From Rhizophagus clarus (Eukaryota > Glomeromycota > Glomeromycetes > Glomerales > Glomeraceae): a DNA stretch of 64,000 nucleotides. Location: the NCBI GenBank assembly GCA_015698045.1, contig BLAL01000274.1, positions 1,178,001 through 1,242,000 on the forward strand. Reading direction: 5' to 3'. Made by a program: the position numbers and the translations under genes. Below the pieces are notes generated by a model. The model made no database searches. It had not been told where the DNA came from and saw only the letters and a list, made by a program, of their open reading frames with translations. Shown piece by piece: positions 26,001-37,118 of the stretch. Positions within the stretch are counted from its first letter, which is position 1, and the number at the start of each line of letters is the position of its first letter.

Positions 26001-26365
26001 ATATAGTAAAATAAGCATAAATTAACTTATGATAAATGCAATTTGGCGTTAACTTAATAATTAATTATACCTACTTCATTGACAATCTGTTGAAAAGTCG
26101 TCTCTTCATTGTTGAATGATTTCAAAGCATAAAAACCGTTAACATTTTTCAATTTAGCACGAAGTACATTTCCATATGAACCTTTCCCCGTTGGCTTTAA
26201 ATTACTAAAGTCCGAATATTCGAAATATTCAATATTATTGTTTTTTAACCAATCAATGAACCCGTCGTTTGTTTCTTTTTTTAGAGTTTGGTCTTTTTTT
26301 TCTGCTCCATTTGAATAATTTATTTTCACGTCGATTGACGAATTTATTTCTGAATTATTTGACAT
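23061..26365 (-). CDS. Kinase with long Sel1-repeat tail
   Basis: Five exons: 26365-26075, 25997-25925, 25858-25677, 25545-25209 and 25135-23061, giving 985 aa. The kinase (about 50-310) has the glycine loop [11 protein letters not shown] lysine (K82), IIHCDL (Cys in place of the HRD arginine), [28 protein letters not shown] and [12 protein letters not shown]. The last exon is 2.1 kb and uninterrupted. It encodes about 14 Sel1-like repeats of about 36 residues with the pattern AQ-LGYCYE-G-G---D---AF-YY-KAA--G. One unit in the middle and one near the end are interrupted by insertions. Sel1 repeats form a curved alpha-helical scaffold that binds partner proteins, so the tail probably selects substrates or adaptors (family knowledge). 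The Cys substitution does not by itself exclude activity. Confidence 0.87.
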
Positions 26366-27279
26366 TTTTTATTCTATAAAAGAATGCTATATTATTACTT
26401 TGAAATTTCTTTCTCATTTTCTTGAAAATCGTCTGGAGATTTGTTTCATTTTAAACAATATTTAAAATAGTAAACTGTATAAATATTATTGCAGCATGTA
26501 CTACCTTGTTTTCTCACGCCAAATTAAAAATAATGATCACTAATGAAATATCGGTGGAACCACTGTTCCGAGTTCCAGAAAAAGAATTTAGAAGGTCTGA
26601 CATAAATGGGTGTTGATGTGACACCAACTTTAACTTTATTTAATTTCACTAAAAGTAAATATGTACAGTATCAAATGAATAAATGATTTGATGATAAAAT
26701 TTACAAGTGTTGGTTGAAATAATAATACAACAAAGAAGTCCCGAAAAATAAAATGGCTTTAAACTCCAAAAACTAAAAACCTCGACTGTGTCCCCTACTT
26801 ATTACACTTAAAAAAGCAAATATGATGTTAACTTTATTTAATAGCTAAATTAAGTTAAATATAGGACGAACCGCATAACTCATAACTATTGAATAATTAT
26901 CTATTTTTGACGAATGATGCAATTGATGCATGTTCACATTACAGATACATATAGTATTCATTTCAGAAAATTTTATAATTTTTACTCATAGAATGTTCGT
27001 CATGACTCATTTGTTACGACATTTGTGTAGCCAATCTAATCCACATAAAATTGTTACATATTGCGCTGCAACAACATAGATCAATATACGGTGTACCACA
27101 TATTTGATATTTCCGCATTAAATGATGTTTTTCACTGATAAGAGGAAACTTCGGCTTTTTAATACATTTATAGAGAATAAAAGTTCCTGCTATGTCCGAT
27201 AAGGAGACTGCGAAGGTAGCGTTCATGGCATATCTGCTGATCTGACCTATCCAATCCATTAGATGAACAACTATTTATA

Positions 27280-27373
27280 CATATCGGCTGATCAAAAAAT
27301 TTTTCGTAATTTAATGTCAATATAGTAACCCATCATATACATGAATATTAATTGGACTAAATCAGCCGATATG
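27280..27373. repeat. Foldback element, 13-bp perfect arms
   Basis: CATATCGGCTGAT at 27280-27292 is the exact reverse complement of ATCAGCCGATATG at 27361-27373. It is a MITE-like miniature element or a pair of solo ends. No target duplication was identified. Confidence 0.5.
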
Positions 27374-28389
27374 ACTATTGGATTTCAACTTATCGGTCGG
27401 CGCGAGGTTTGTGAAACAATGTCATTTTTCAGTTTTGTAGATCGGCGCACATGCGTTATTTTCATTCTCACTGACAACAAATACAGACCTTCAATTTTAT
27501 ATGCTGTATTTTACAGTTGAATGTAATCTCCTTTTAAAACATGATCTTATTTTTGTCAGAGCTTTATTCATATGGTTGTTTTGATAACAAGACATCCCAA
27601 AACTTAAAGTTTCACATTGAATGGTATACCTATTAATATTTCTCATTTTTTAGCATTCTGATTTTTCTGGAGCTAACCAATGTATATCAATAAAATTATC
27701 AATAGGATGAGTGGCGGCGTTAAATTCGCAAACAAAATCAGAATTTGAAATAGGAAGGATATTATTTGTCATTAAAAATTTTAAAATCATGATTATCATT
27801 AGTTCATCCTTTTAAAGTTTATCCATATATAACAAAATTCGAGAGTTAACACTTAACACTACTATGTTACAAATATATTTTTTTAGTTTTTAGGTTTTAG
27901 GTTAATTTATTTAATAAATATATAGTTTATTTTATTTATTGTAGTTTATTGCATATAGAGTTGGTGGGATGGATAACGGAAGCGGGTGATTAGATAATAG
28001 GGTGGCTGGGAGGATCTGAACATGGCGCAATAAGGTCAAATGGTCAATTTTGGCCGATCAGGACATTTTGGCCATCGGACAGAGGGAGTGTCTTTGTAGT
28101 TTATTTAGATAGTTTAATTGTCTAACATTTGTAGTAGAGGATTTACTCATATTACAGAGCGCCGAGGAGGCAGTAATCTTGGTCCTATCCGATTGTTAGT
28201 AAATAAACATGTAGACACCTTCCGATTTTCCGTGGTAAACGTTCGCATTTTTCTATACACTTATTGTTATTTGTCAATACACTATAATAATAATCATGTG
28301 AATATACATATCCTTTCTCGTTTAGATAGTTATTTTAGCGTAGTATTTAAAGTTTCATCGGCCTGGTCTCACGAGAATAGTTCTTAAAC

Positions 28390-29338
28390 ATTTGGCGGGT
28401 GCTCGAAGTTTTGTTTAAGACGCAACGTAAGTTTTACATTCAGTTTGGACGAAAATGGTCCTAGGATCGCTAGCAGATACAGTTATTTTTTATGATAACC
28501 TGAATCAAAAAACTAGGCATCCATTACATCCGATGGTACCTGGCACTTTAAGGCTTAAAGGAACGTAAGGAACGCGAACGCTACTACTAAGCTAAAGCGA
28601 CTTTTTCAAAACTCCACACTAATAATGAGGAATTTTTACCAAGAATATATTCACAGACTAAACTTTATAAAGTACAGCCAGGCTAGCCGGGCTAAGAGTT
28701 GAAAATTTATCAGAAACGTGAAAGAACACTACTTCCAGTCTTGCACGATACTTTTTCACAAGTCCAAGTGAAACTAACCAGATCCTTTACGCTTGTCTCT
28801 AAAAAGAAGTTCAAAGTCTCCAGAAATGACAAAAGAACAAGAAGGAGAAGAAGGAAGATTTTGATAATAGAAAACCTGGAGGCAAGCCTCGTTATAAAAG
28901 TGACCATAAAATTCAATCTTTCGTCAACGCTTTATCAGTTATATTGCTGAGAAAGCTGGAAGATTTTAATTAGTTTTCTAGATTTTAGTACTTTTATCCT
29001 AATTCTAACGTAGAGTTTCTTTTTTGTAGAATTATTTTTTAGGTTTACGGTAGTGGTCCTGATTATGTCTTTGTTTTTGGTTTAACTTTGATTATCCCTT
29101 TTGGCTACCCGATGGTGCCAAGCTTTTTATAGCAAGTTTGGCATTGTCTATAGGAGTTCCAGTTATTGACTCAGTTATTGTATGTCCGCTTTTCATTTTT
29201 TTTTTTTTAAATTAGTAGTCAAACGTGGCTCGAGCCGTGTAGATGATGTTTTCTCTGTTTTTTTTCTAAAATAGATAGCGTCTTTGTGCTTTTGTACTAG
29301 ACGAGCCCGTCAATACAATAATTAATAAAAAAAAAAAA
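28390..29338 (+). mobile_element. Possible 3' end of a non-LTR retroelement
   Basis: This block is richer in G and C than its surroundings. A frame-broken stretch at about 28810-28965 ends in KPGGKPRYKSDHKIQSF and ALSVILLRKLEDFN before a stop. About 370 bp of non-coding sequence follows, ending CAATACAATAATT and an A12 tail at 29327-29338. A decayed ORF end followed by a 3' UTR and poly(A) fits a truncated LINE-like copy or a processed transcript. No reverse transcriptase motif is visible, so the assignment is weak. Confidence 0.35.
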
Positions 29339-30159
29339 TAATTACACATGACCAATTGCGATTCCTTGTCAAATAATTATTTTTCAATATATTGAAACAA
29401 AATAAAATTTGTCTTTATTTGAATTTCAAAAATATATTTTATCATTCACCAAGTGTCAGTGTAATATATTTTTTTCATTAGACAATATCTGATGAGACAC
29501 CCACACTCAAATTTACCGATAAATGCCTAATAATTTTCAGCGGCCTACCTACGATAAGTGCTTTCTTTAACTGATAATTGATAATTTACCATGATACAGT
29601 ATATCCGTGACTCGTTGACCTGCAAATAGAAAAATTCTGATCTCTTTTTCTCAACACCGGAACAAACTAACAAATAAAGAAAAAAATATTTGAAATTTTT
29701 TTCAAATAGAAAAAAAATTCCTGATATCTAAAATAGAATTTTATTTTTTTCAAGTAGTTTGGCTTTAAAGATTTCAGATTATTTCATTGGATTCGAATTA
29801 GATTTATTCCCTAATGCTGCGTAAATGAATCTCGTACCAAATTTGAAACTAATTATGTAAAATTTAAGCTGACATTTCATTTAGATTTTATGATTACAAT
29901 TTCAGGAACCCTTTGACCTTGATTTCACGAAAATTAAAGCAACAAATATAATATATTCATAAATGTGTGTGAAATTATAATGCGGGCTATACATCTATAT
30001 TCTTCTTATATACCCCAGATTAACAATATTAGCTAATATAATCCAAGTACATTATATAATATCAAGGATATTTGCTAATTAAAGGCTTAGTAAACCAGAA
30101 TTTTCTTTTCTTTTCAAGTAATATTTTGCCCTTGTATTCTTTAGTACCATCAAGAAATC

Positions 30160-32604
30160 CTAGCGACCTTTCCAATATTTTGATATCTTATTATTGCCGA
30201 CATTAAAACCAAAACGACCCCATGCTTTTTTGTGAGCTTTTTTTTTAGAATCTTGCGTAACAGGACTAATATCTTCATTAGATAATTCTAAATCGTCATC
30301 TAAATTCAAAGTTTTATCAGGAAGTAAGCCTAGTGAACGGTCGTCAAACATACGACGAACAGAATTATATAATTCTTCTAACATATCCAATAATTCCATA
30401 AAAGAAATACGTTCTTGTGGATTTTGCTTCCAACCTATTGATATAAATAAATAAATTTCAATATAAACATGCATATCCGTTTAAATTATTAAAAAGCACT
30501 TACTGTCATTTATAATTTTTTTATATCCTTCTTGATAAATTTTAGGAGGTAAAGCTCCAAATATAATTCTCTCTCTACCACCTTTCGTAATATGATTCTT
30601 GATTTTTTCTTCTTTCCAGCCTTTATACGGAATTTTTTCAAATGTAAGTTCCCAAAATAACATACCAAAACTAAATATTTCGCATTGGATTGTGTATTGA
30701 GAATCGGTTAATACTTCAGGAGCTAACCAAGGTAAAATATCTTTCGCTGATTCTGAATCTATCGGTAATGAGGTAATAATCTCATCGTTAGTATAGCATG
30801 CTAACTCAAAATTATAAATTTTAGGTTCCAGGCTTTCTGTCATTAAAATATTCTCACATTTCAAATTACGATGTAAAACATTAGCATATTGTAAAAATGT
30901 AAGACCACGACAGATTTCAAGAGCAATTCGAACTTTATAATGAAATTGTATATCTTTTTGTTCGTAAAGTTGTTTCAAAGACCCGCGTTCAGCCCACTCA
31001 AATACCATAACGCTATGATTTTCAACCGACGAGATACCATAAAATCTAAGAATATGTTTACATTCAGTCAATTTCATTAAGATTTCCAAAATTTTCCGTA
31101 TTCTCAAGCCATTTAAAACAGGTTTACATGCTACTTCTTGTCCTTTATAAACTTTTCTAACTATAAAATTGGGACTTTTGCCACGCTTATCGCTAGATTT
31201 CCTTTGCATGGGAGATATTAAATCTTTTGTATTAATCTTATTTACATTATGTACATTATGTAAGGTTTCGTATAAATGATTATACAATGAAATATCATTG
31301 TCTTCTTGATGATCATCAAATAAATCCGTTGATTGTGATTCTTTCCACGAAATATTAATTAAGTCATTTTTAACTAATTGACCAAGAATAGAAACAACTT
31401 GTTGAATATTTGGACGTTCATCTGGTTCGTCTTTCCAACAGTCTATCAATAAATCAGATAAATTAATATAATCAATCTAATTAGATATTTATATCAAAAA
31501 ACGAACTAACCCATATATAAATTACTATATTCAGCAGGAGTGCCTTTGATAACTTCCTCCCTTTTTCCATTTGTTATTTCCAAACTTAACATAATATTAT
31601 AGTTGACATTATAGAAAGGTCGACGTCCGCTTGAAATTTGCCATAAAAGTACTCCAACGCTATATACATCAGATTTTTTAGTTAACTTGTAATTGTTGAT
31701 GATAAAACGTTTCGGGTCTATATAAGGTATAACGCCAAAAATTTGTGACGAACTACTAGTTTCATTAGACTCTTCTTTTGATAACCCAAAATCTGCCAGT
31801 TTAATAGTTTTCTGATGTATAAGTATATTATTTGCATGCTATTAAATTTTGTGTTGTTTTTTTAAAGATAATATAATTAGCTTCAACAAAATTAGTCAAA
31901 TTAGAAAATTTAGAAAATTAAAATATACCAGGTCACGATGAATAATGTCGTTATCATGTAAAAATGATATAGCGTTTGCTAATTGTAAAGCTAAATTAAA
32001 CTTATCGTTCCAATCAAGTTCATTAAAATGTTTACTTAAATAAGCGTTTAATGTACCACTGTCAGCATATTCTAAAACTAAACAATACTTATTCATTTGA
32101 AAAACTGCATCTATAGGATAAATCAAATAAATAAATAAGTTACTAGTATATGAAATAAAAAGAAAATTTTTTAATCAGTACCGGTATCTACTTTTGTAAT
32201 CCCATAGAATCGTAAAATATTTTCATGAGAATTAATAATCTTATGTAATTTTAACTAAAATCAAAGTAGTATGATAATATAAAATATTAAATTTATAGTA
32301 AATCATCTTGTCCATCATTGTTAATTATTACCTCTTTGACAACACTTAAAAGGGTTTTTTTATCATTGTTAAAAGATTTCAAAGCGAAAATTTTATCAAT
32401 CAAAGTAGCACGAACTACGATCGCAGATGAACCCTTCCCTATCAATTGAATTTCCTTGAAGTTCGAATAATCATATATTTTGTTTGTTGATTCTAACCAA
32501 ACGATTTCATTCTTCGTTCCTACGTTAGTCGATAGATTGATTTCTGCACTTTCTGAAAACCTCTTTGATCTTTTCTTCAATTTTATAGAGTTGAAAAAAG
32601 ACAT
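30160..32604 (-). CDS. Kinase-pseudokinase fusion, Sel1 tail truncated
   Basis: Six exons: 32604-32332, 32254-32182, 32110-31929, 31838-31511, 31442-30504 and 30434-30160, giving 689 aa. The start is placed at [14 protein letters not shown]; the longer frame from 32646 only adds a poly-Lys run from a T-tract. Domain 1: [11 protein letters not shown] (K76), [27 protein letters not shown], so probably active. A linker of about 80 aa follows. Domain 2: VACK (K392), LHRNLKCEN (HRN, about 476-478), YNFE in place of DFG (496-498), [19 protein letters not shown]; predicted pseudokinase. There is no helical bundle in the linker, unlike the paralog at 55675-59420. The tail stops at KYWKGR, where paralogs enter Sel1 repeats. 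Downstream DNA to about 30110 still reads LDGTKEYKGKILLEK in another frame, so the Sel1 part was lost by an indel. Confidence 0.85.
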
Positions 32605-33577
32605 TTTATTTATTTTTTTTTTTTTTTTTTTTTTTTTTTGAAACATTCCTATATAAACCAGTATTTGGCTTGATGAATTCCCTGTTAAGGAAAATTCACA
32701 TGTTTAATTTGTTAGGCGCATGAACTTAAATAATAAAAAAAAATAAAAATAAAATAAAAGTATTTTAGTTCTATTGACTTACAGTAAAATTCTATTATTA
32801 TTATTTTTAAATATAATATAAACAAATTCATTATTATTTCAAAACAATTAGCAAATAAACTACCTAAAAATGCTTACCATTTTCCATTTTCTTGACATGC
32901 AGGGATTGGTCTGACCATTTCATCGGAAACTCCAATGAAATAGTATTTTTGTGAGCGCTAAATGCTTAACAGTCATGTGATGATCTTGCATGATCTATTA
33001 AACTGTATTAAAAAAATATTTTAAACGAAAATTTTTCGACACTAACAATTAGCACATATTGATTCTACTCACGTTTAATTGAAAAAAAAAAATTCGCTCG
33101 GTATACATGATCATAATTGATCTCTGGCCCACACTATATAACTAACCAGAATTATGGTCGAATAGTTCTTGTCAAAGGTGTCTATTATATACAAATAAAC
33201 CATTAAAAAATCTGCGCGGTCTCTTTGGATCGACATGTCTGGTAACCACAATGTGCTTTAGGAATGTGTTGCCTAAAGCAGTTGAAAATGGATGTGATGA
33301 ACACCCTTTTCTTCAAGTGGCTTAGTACAAATTTCGGCCGGAATTAGATCAATTAGTAAATAGAAAAACTAATTTCGGCATTTCGTAATTTTAAGCCGTA
33401 ATTCGAAACTAGGATTGCAGCCCAGGTTATAATCCGGAATGTCGTAATTATTACTGATGGTCCAGTATTACTAATGTACTTTTAGGGCGTTGTTAAATTT
33501 TTGGAATTTCATCATATCCTTTTGGAAAATGTAATTACTCATCCTTCAACTAACCAGTTAATTAATTGTGGCTGAAT

Positions 33578-33647
33578 TAGGGATGGTAACGGTCACGGTT
33601 ATTAACCGGTCATGACCGTGACCGATGACCGACCGTTGCCATCTCTA
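33578..33647. mobile_element. Miniature hAT element (70 bp) with perfect 8-bp TSD
   Basis: The element starts TAGGGATGG and ends CCATCTCTA, hAT-type ends also carried by the full hAT element at 37119. It is flanked on both sides by GGCTGAAT (33570-33577 and 33648-33655), a perfect 8-bp target duplication. The interior is almost entirely inverted repeat built from GACCG/CGGTC and GTCACGGT/ACCGTGAC pairs, with no coding capacity. Confidence 0.8.
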
Positions 33648-35559
33648 GGCTGAATTCCTTAATTTAAAGGGTTTAAAAATTAGTTCCTCTCGTAAAATTT
33701 CCTTGGATGAATGATTTATAAATCTTTATCCTCTACCATAATAACATTAAAAGAACAATCTTAGCGTTAATTCTGTTATATATCTACTGTTGCATTTACC
33801 ATTTTTATAAAATTTTAAAGAATTCATGTCTAGAACCATTTCTTACTAAAGCTTTATTTATACTTATTTTTTTTTTTTTTTTAATTTCTCCGATTTAAAG
33901 CAAGTAATTCCAATTCATTAACTTACTACTCCAACCCAAATCGATCCAAACATCAGCTTTTCAAATCTATCGAACCAGTTTATCTTAAGCAAAAGATAAA
34001 TTTCTCTGCCATGAAATAAGTATAGTTGCTTATACGTACGAGAGTTAGTGATAATTATTCTGCTGTATTTTTATTTTTATTTTTAATATATCGGCTGAAA
34101 CTGTCAGTCAGATTACAAAGTATATACATGATTCAAAAAACAGAAATCTAATTATACTAGCGTTTATCCCCTCGCAAGCGGCCGTTCGCCTCTAACCAAA
34201 GGAAGAAAAGACATACCCACTACATACCCTGTTCAACGAAGAAAAGAAAAGAAAACGAAAAAAATTCTATATTAAAATCTATATCACTATAACTATCTAT
34301 CAATAAATAATGTGAGGTCCATGCTATGGACTAGCGTGTAAAAAATTAGAAGTTATAAAACGGATGTAACGAGCAGAAGAAATTCTTTCACTGTATCAGA
34401 AAAAATAGGAGTTAATAAAGAAAACCGAGGGACAGACCGAGTCCGTATTAGAATTATAACCAAGACTAAAAGAAGTTGGACGCAGATAGCGGTTTTCCTG
34501 ATGTATTAGTCTAAAGGCGTTTTCGATCACGTGACTTTTAAAAATCAAAAATAAAACATTCTACCAAATGAGATTTTGTATTGTTTTTTTGATTTATTTG
34601 GCTTATTTATATGAAAAAGTCAAACAGTATAATCTAATTTAGTTAGGAGAGATTCAAGTCAATATTGAACGGTCTCCGAAATTTGAATACCAGCGATCCT
34701 CAATCATGTGACACCATTGTAACACCATATTAAAAAATTCTTTGTAGTAAAGCTGATAATATTCAGGCATGGATCATGGCTTCATCATTTATGTAATATT
34801 GATTCTACTGTTCCTTTTAATATTTTATTTCTTCTTTTTATTTTTGATTCCCCTATTTGATGGTCCTCTTTGATCACTAATTTGACGTAGATACACTTAA
34901 ATTGGTTCTTTTTCAAAAGATGGGGCCGGCGATTGTCTCAATTCTCAAAGGTTACATGATTATAGAGTAATTGTAGGTTGATGTCATTTTTGACGATATA
35001 AATTTTTTAGAGTTTATATGTAGTGAATATTGTGAATTTTTTTTTATGGTTATAAAAGATAAGTTCTCTCGAATTCCTTCTTTAGTCAAATTTTTGCGAA
35101 TTTACAAATAAGTAAAACTAAATAACGAATATTCCTTCAAAATCAAAGTATATTAACTCTACTAAAATAAATTTAGATTCAATTGGAAAAAGTTTTAAAG
35201 ATAACAAATTATTTATTGCTAGGCTGAAGGTTTTACGTAGAAAGAAATTATCGATTGCAGATGACAGCATCATGATGATCATATTTAATGTAATCCAATT
35301 ATTACCTTTACTATAAATAATACAATGTTTGTTCGATAATAACGGGCTTTAATGTAAAGGTATCCTTTGGTGTAAGGATATTCCGTTCAATCGCGAAATT
35401 TAGCAATCGCGCAAATTCATCTTGTTTAAGCTGAAGTTTTCAATCTGTTTTCTTGAGTAATCCAAAGCTGTTTAGGAGACATAATATGACTCTAAAGTAA
35501 TAAATTGTTAATATGACAAAACAACTTAGAGGACAGCAAAAAAATATCTAAAATTTTAT

Positions 35560-35855
35560 TGCAAGTTTTTTCAATGGTTATTCTCATTGAATCGGATAAT
35601 TTGACATTAGTGAGTTGTTGTAAAAGAAGGAGAGCAGCCCGAAAGGTGGTGCCATTTTTGTTGGATGATCATTGTATCCGTATAGGAGACTGCAATTTCG
35701 GTTGTTTCATTTGTGCCATCAATTCGACAATCTTGTGTTGATGTCACATATCAGCTTTCCTAATTTACAATTCTTGATCATGGAGTTCAGTTTATCGCTT
35801 ACGAGCCGCTCCATTTTACGTTCAAGGTTACTTAATCCATCGCCCATTTTGAATA
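35560..35855 (-). pseudogene. Frame-broken coding relic with coiled-coil-like start
   Basis: Minus-strand translation from the ATG near 35850 reads MGDGLSNLERKMERLVSDKL and continues into NCKLGKLICD before a stop. A shifted frame continues IVELMAQMKQPKLQ. The family is not recognised; short coiled-coil proteins of unknown function are common in these genomes. Confidence 0.3.
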
Positions 35856-37118
35856 TAAAAAATAAAAATGCGTCCAACTGGCCCTAGCTCGTGGCATTTA
35901 TAAATAAAAGGACAACAATAGGTATCGGTTATATTATATAGCAAACATGTAGTAGTATAGTTAATGTTGTAGTATATATTGTATGGTATGTATGGTATGA
36001 ACATATATGGTTAAAAACTGCAATTATAAAAATTTTTTTTTTTTTTTAAAAATAATTCCGTATGGGCTATTTAATTATAAGGCTCTGAATACTTCCGTTA
36101 AAATTTTTTCAACTTTAAAATTTAATTTCTTTTTTGATTACTAACCATCCTAATTGGACAATTGTACAAAACAATTCAGTCGTTACCTTATCATCTTATT
36201 TTTCAGAAATCCGGGAATTGATTAAGTCTAAAGAGCAAATGTTTCAATTGAATTGACTCGACTTATGAACTCCAGCTAGAGCAATCAAGAGAAAGATATA
36301 AAATTTTTTATTTATTCAATTCATTCTACTTTACAAGTGAGTGCTACATAGTAATTACTTATTTAAATTTAATTCTCGCTCTTTTTCGAAATTAGATAAT
36401 TCCATTATACGGATGCTTCCCTTTCCCTTAGAGCAATTTTGCGTTCTTTTAAAGTTAATTCCCCTTTCTCGATATTCAAGGTCAATATGAAATATTATTG
36501 CAATGCCTTCTTCATTGGTTGATTAATACTCAACTTAAGTCAGTGAATGAATTATTGTTTTAACGGTCATCATATTCTTTGTAAGGCATACTTCAGGTTT
36601 ATCCATATTAAGCGAAGTCATATCAGTTACTTTATTATATCAATATGGCAAAATACATTTTTTATTGCCTAATTTACATCTTTTTAGAAAATATTTAATT
36701 ACCTCTGAAATAGGGTTTTCTTCGTAAATAACATCATCATTATTGACAAAAACTGTATCCATAATATAAAAATTATTAATGTGTTACACAATACTATAAT
36801 ATTTTATTAAAAAATACACGGACAATTTTTTTACATGATAATGACGATGTAATATTTAATAAATACAAGTGAGCTTTTATTTAAATACTTTTTATTTTTT
36901 ATGATAATATTAAAATAAATATTTTTTATTCTTCAACATTTTCTAAGATAATCATTACACGAAAAAAATAAGAGTCAAATTTATGACAAATTATTTACAA
37001 TCGAGTATATTAATATTTATACAATACACATTTCGAAAAATTAATATATAGTACATACTGTTGAGTATAAAAAATTTTATACACTATACTTAACTGCAAT
37101 TTTAATATCATACTCTAC

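Larger units (their letters stand above)
26366..30159. other. Intergenic region with repeat remnants
   Basis: No supportable intact gene in 3.8 kb. Contents: a 94-bp foldback at 27280-27373 and a less AT-rich block at about 28390-29338 that may be a retroelement tail. The open frames at 27014-27259, 28118-28387 and 28699-28950 show no domain as read. Confidence 0.6.
32605..37118. other. Intergenic region
   Basis: About 4.5 kb. A T23 tract at 32617-32639 borders the gene to the left. A 70-bp hAT MITE lies at 33578-33647. A frame-broken coding relic lies at about 35560-35855 (-). The rest is AT-rich with nothing recognised. Confidence 0.6.

Noticed and set aside
27014-27259. 81-codon Cys-containing minus-strand frame
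   Set aside because: No domain recognised; overlaps non-coding repeat sequence.
28710-28916. Leu-rich minus-strand frame that looks like a membrane segment
   Set aside because: It is the shadow of a Lys/Arg-rich coding-like stretch on the plus strand.
32605-32646. Upstream start that would add 14 residues, mostly poly-Lys, to the kinase-pseudokinase protein
   Set aside because: The extension is the translation of a T23 homopolymer; paralogs start at the position equivalent to 32604.
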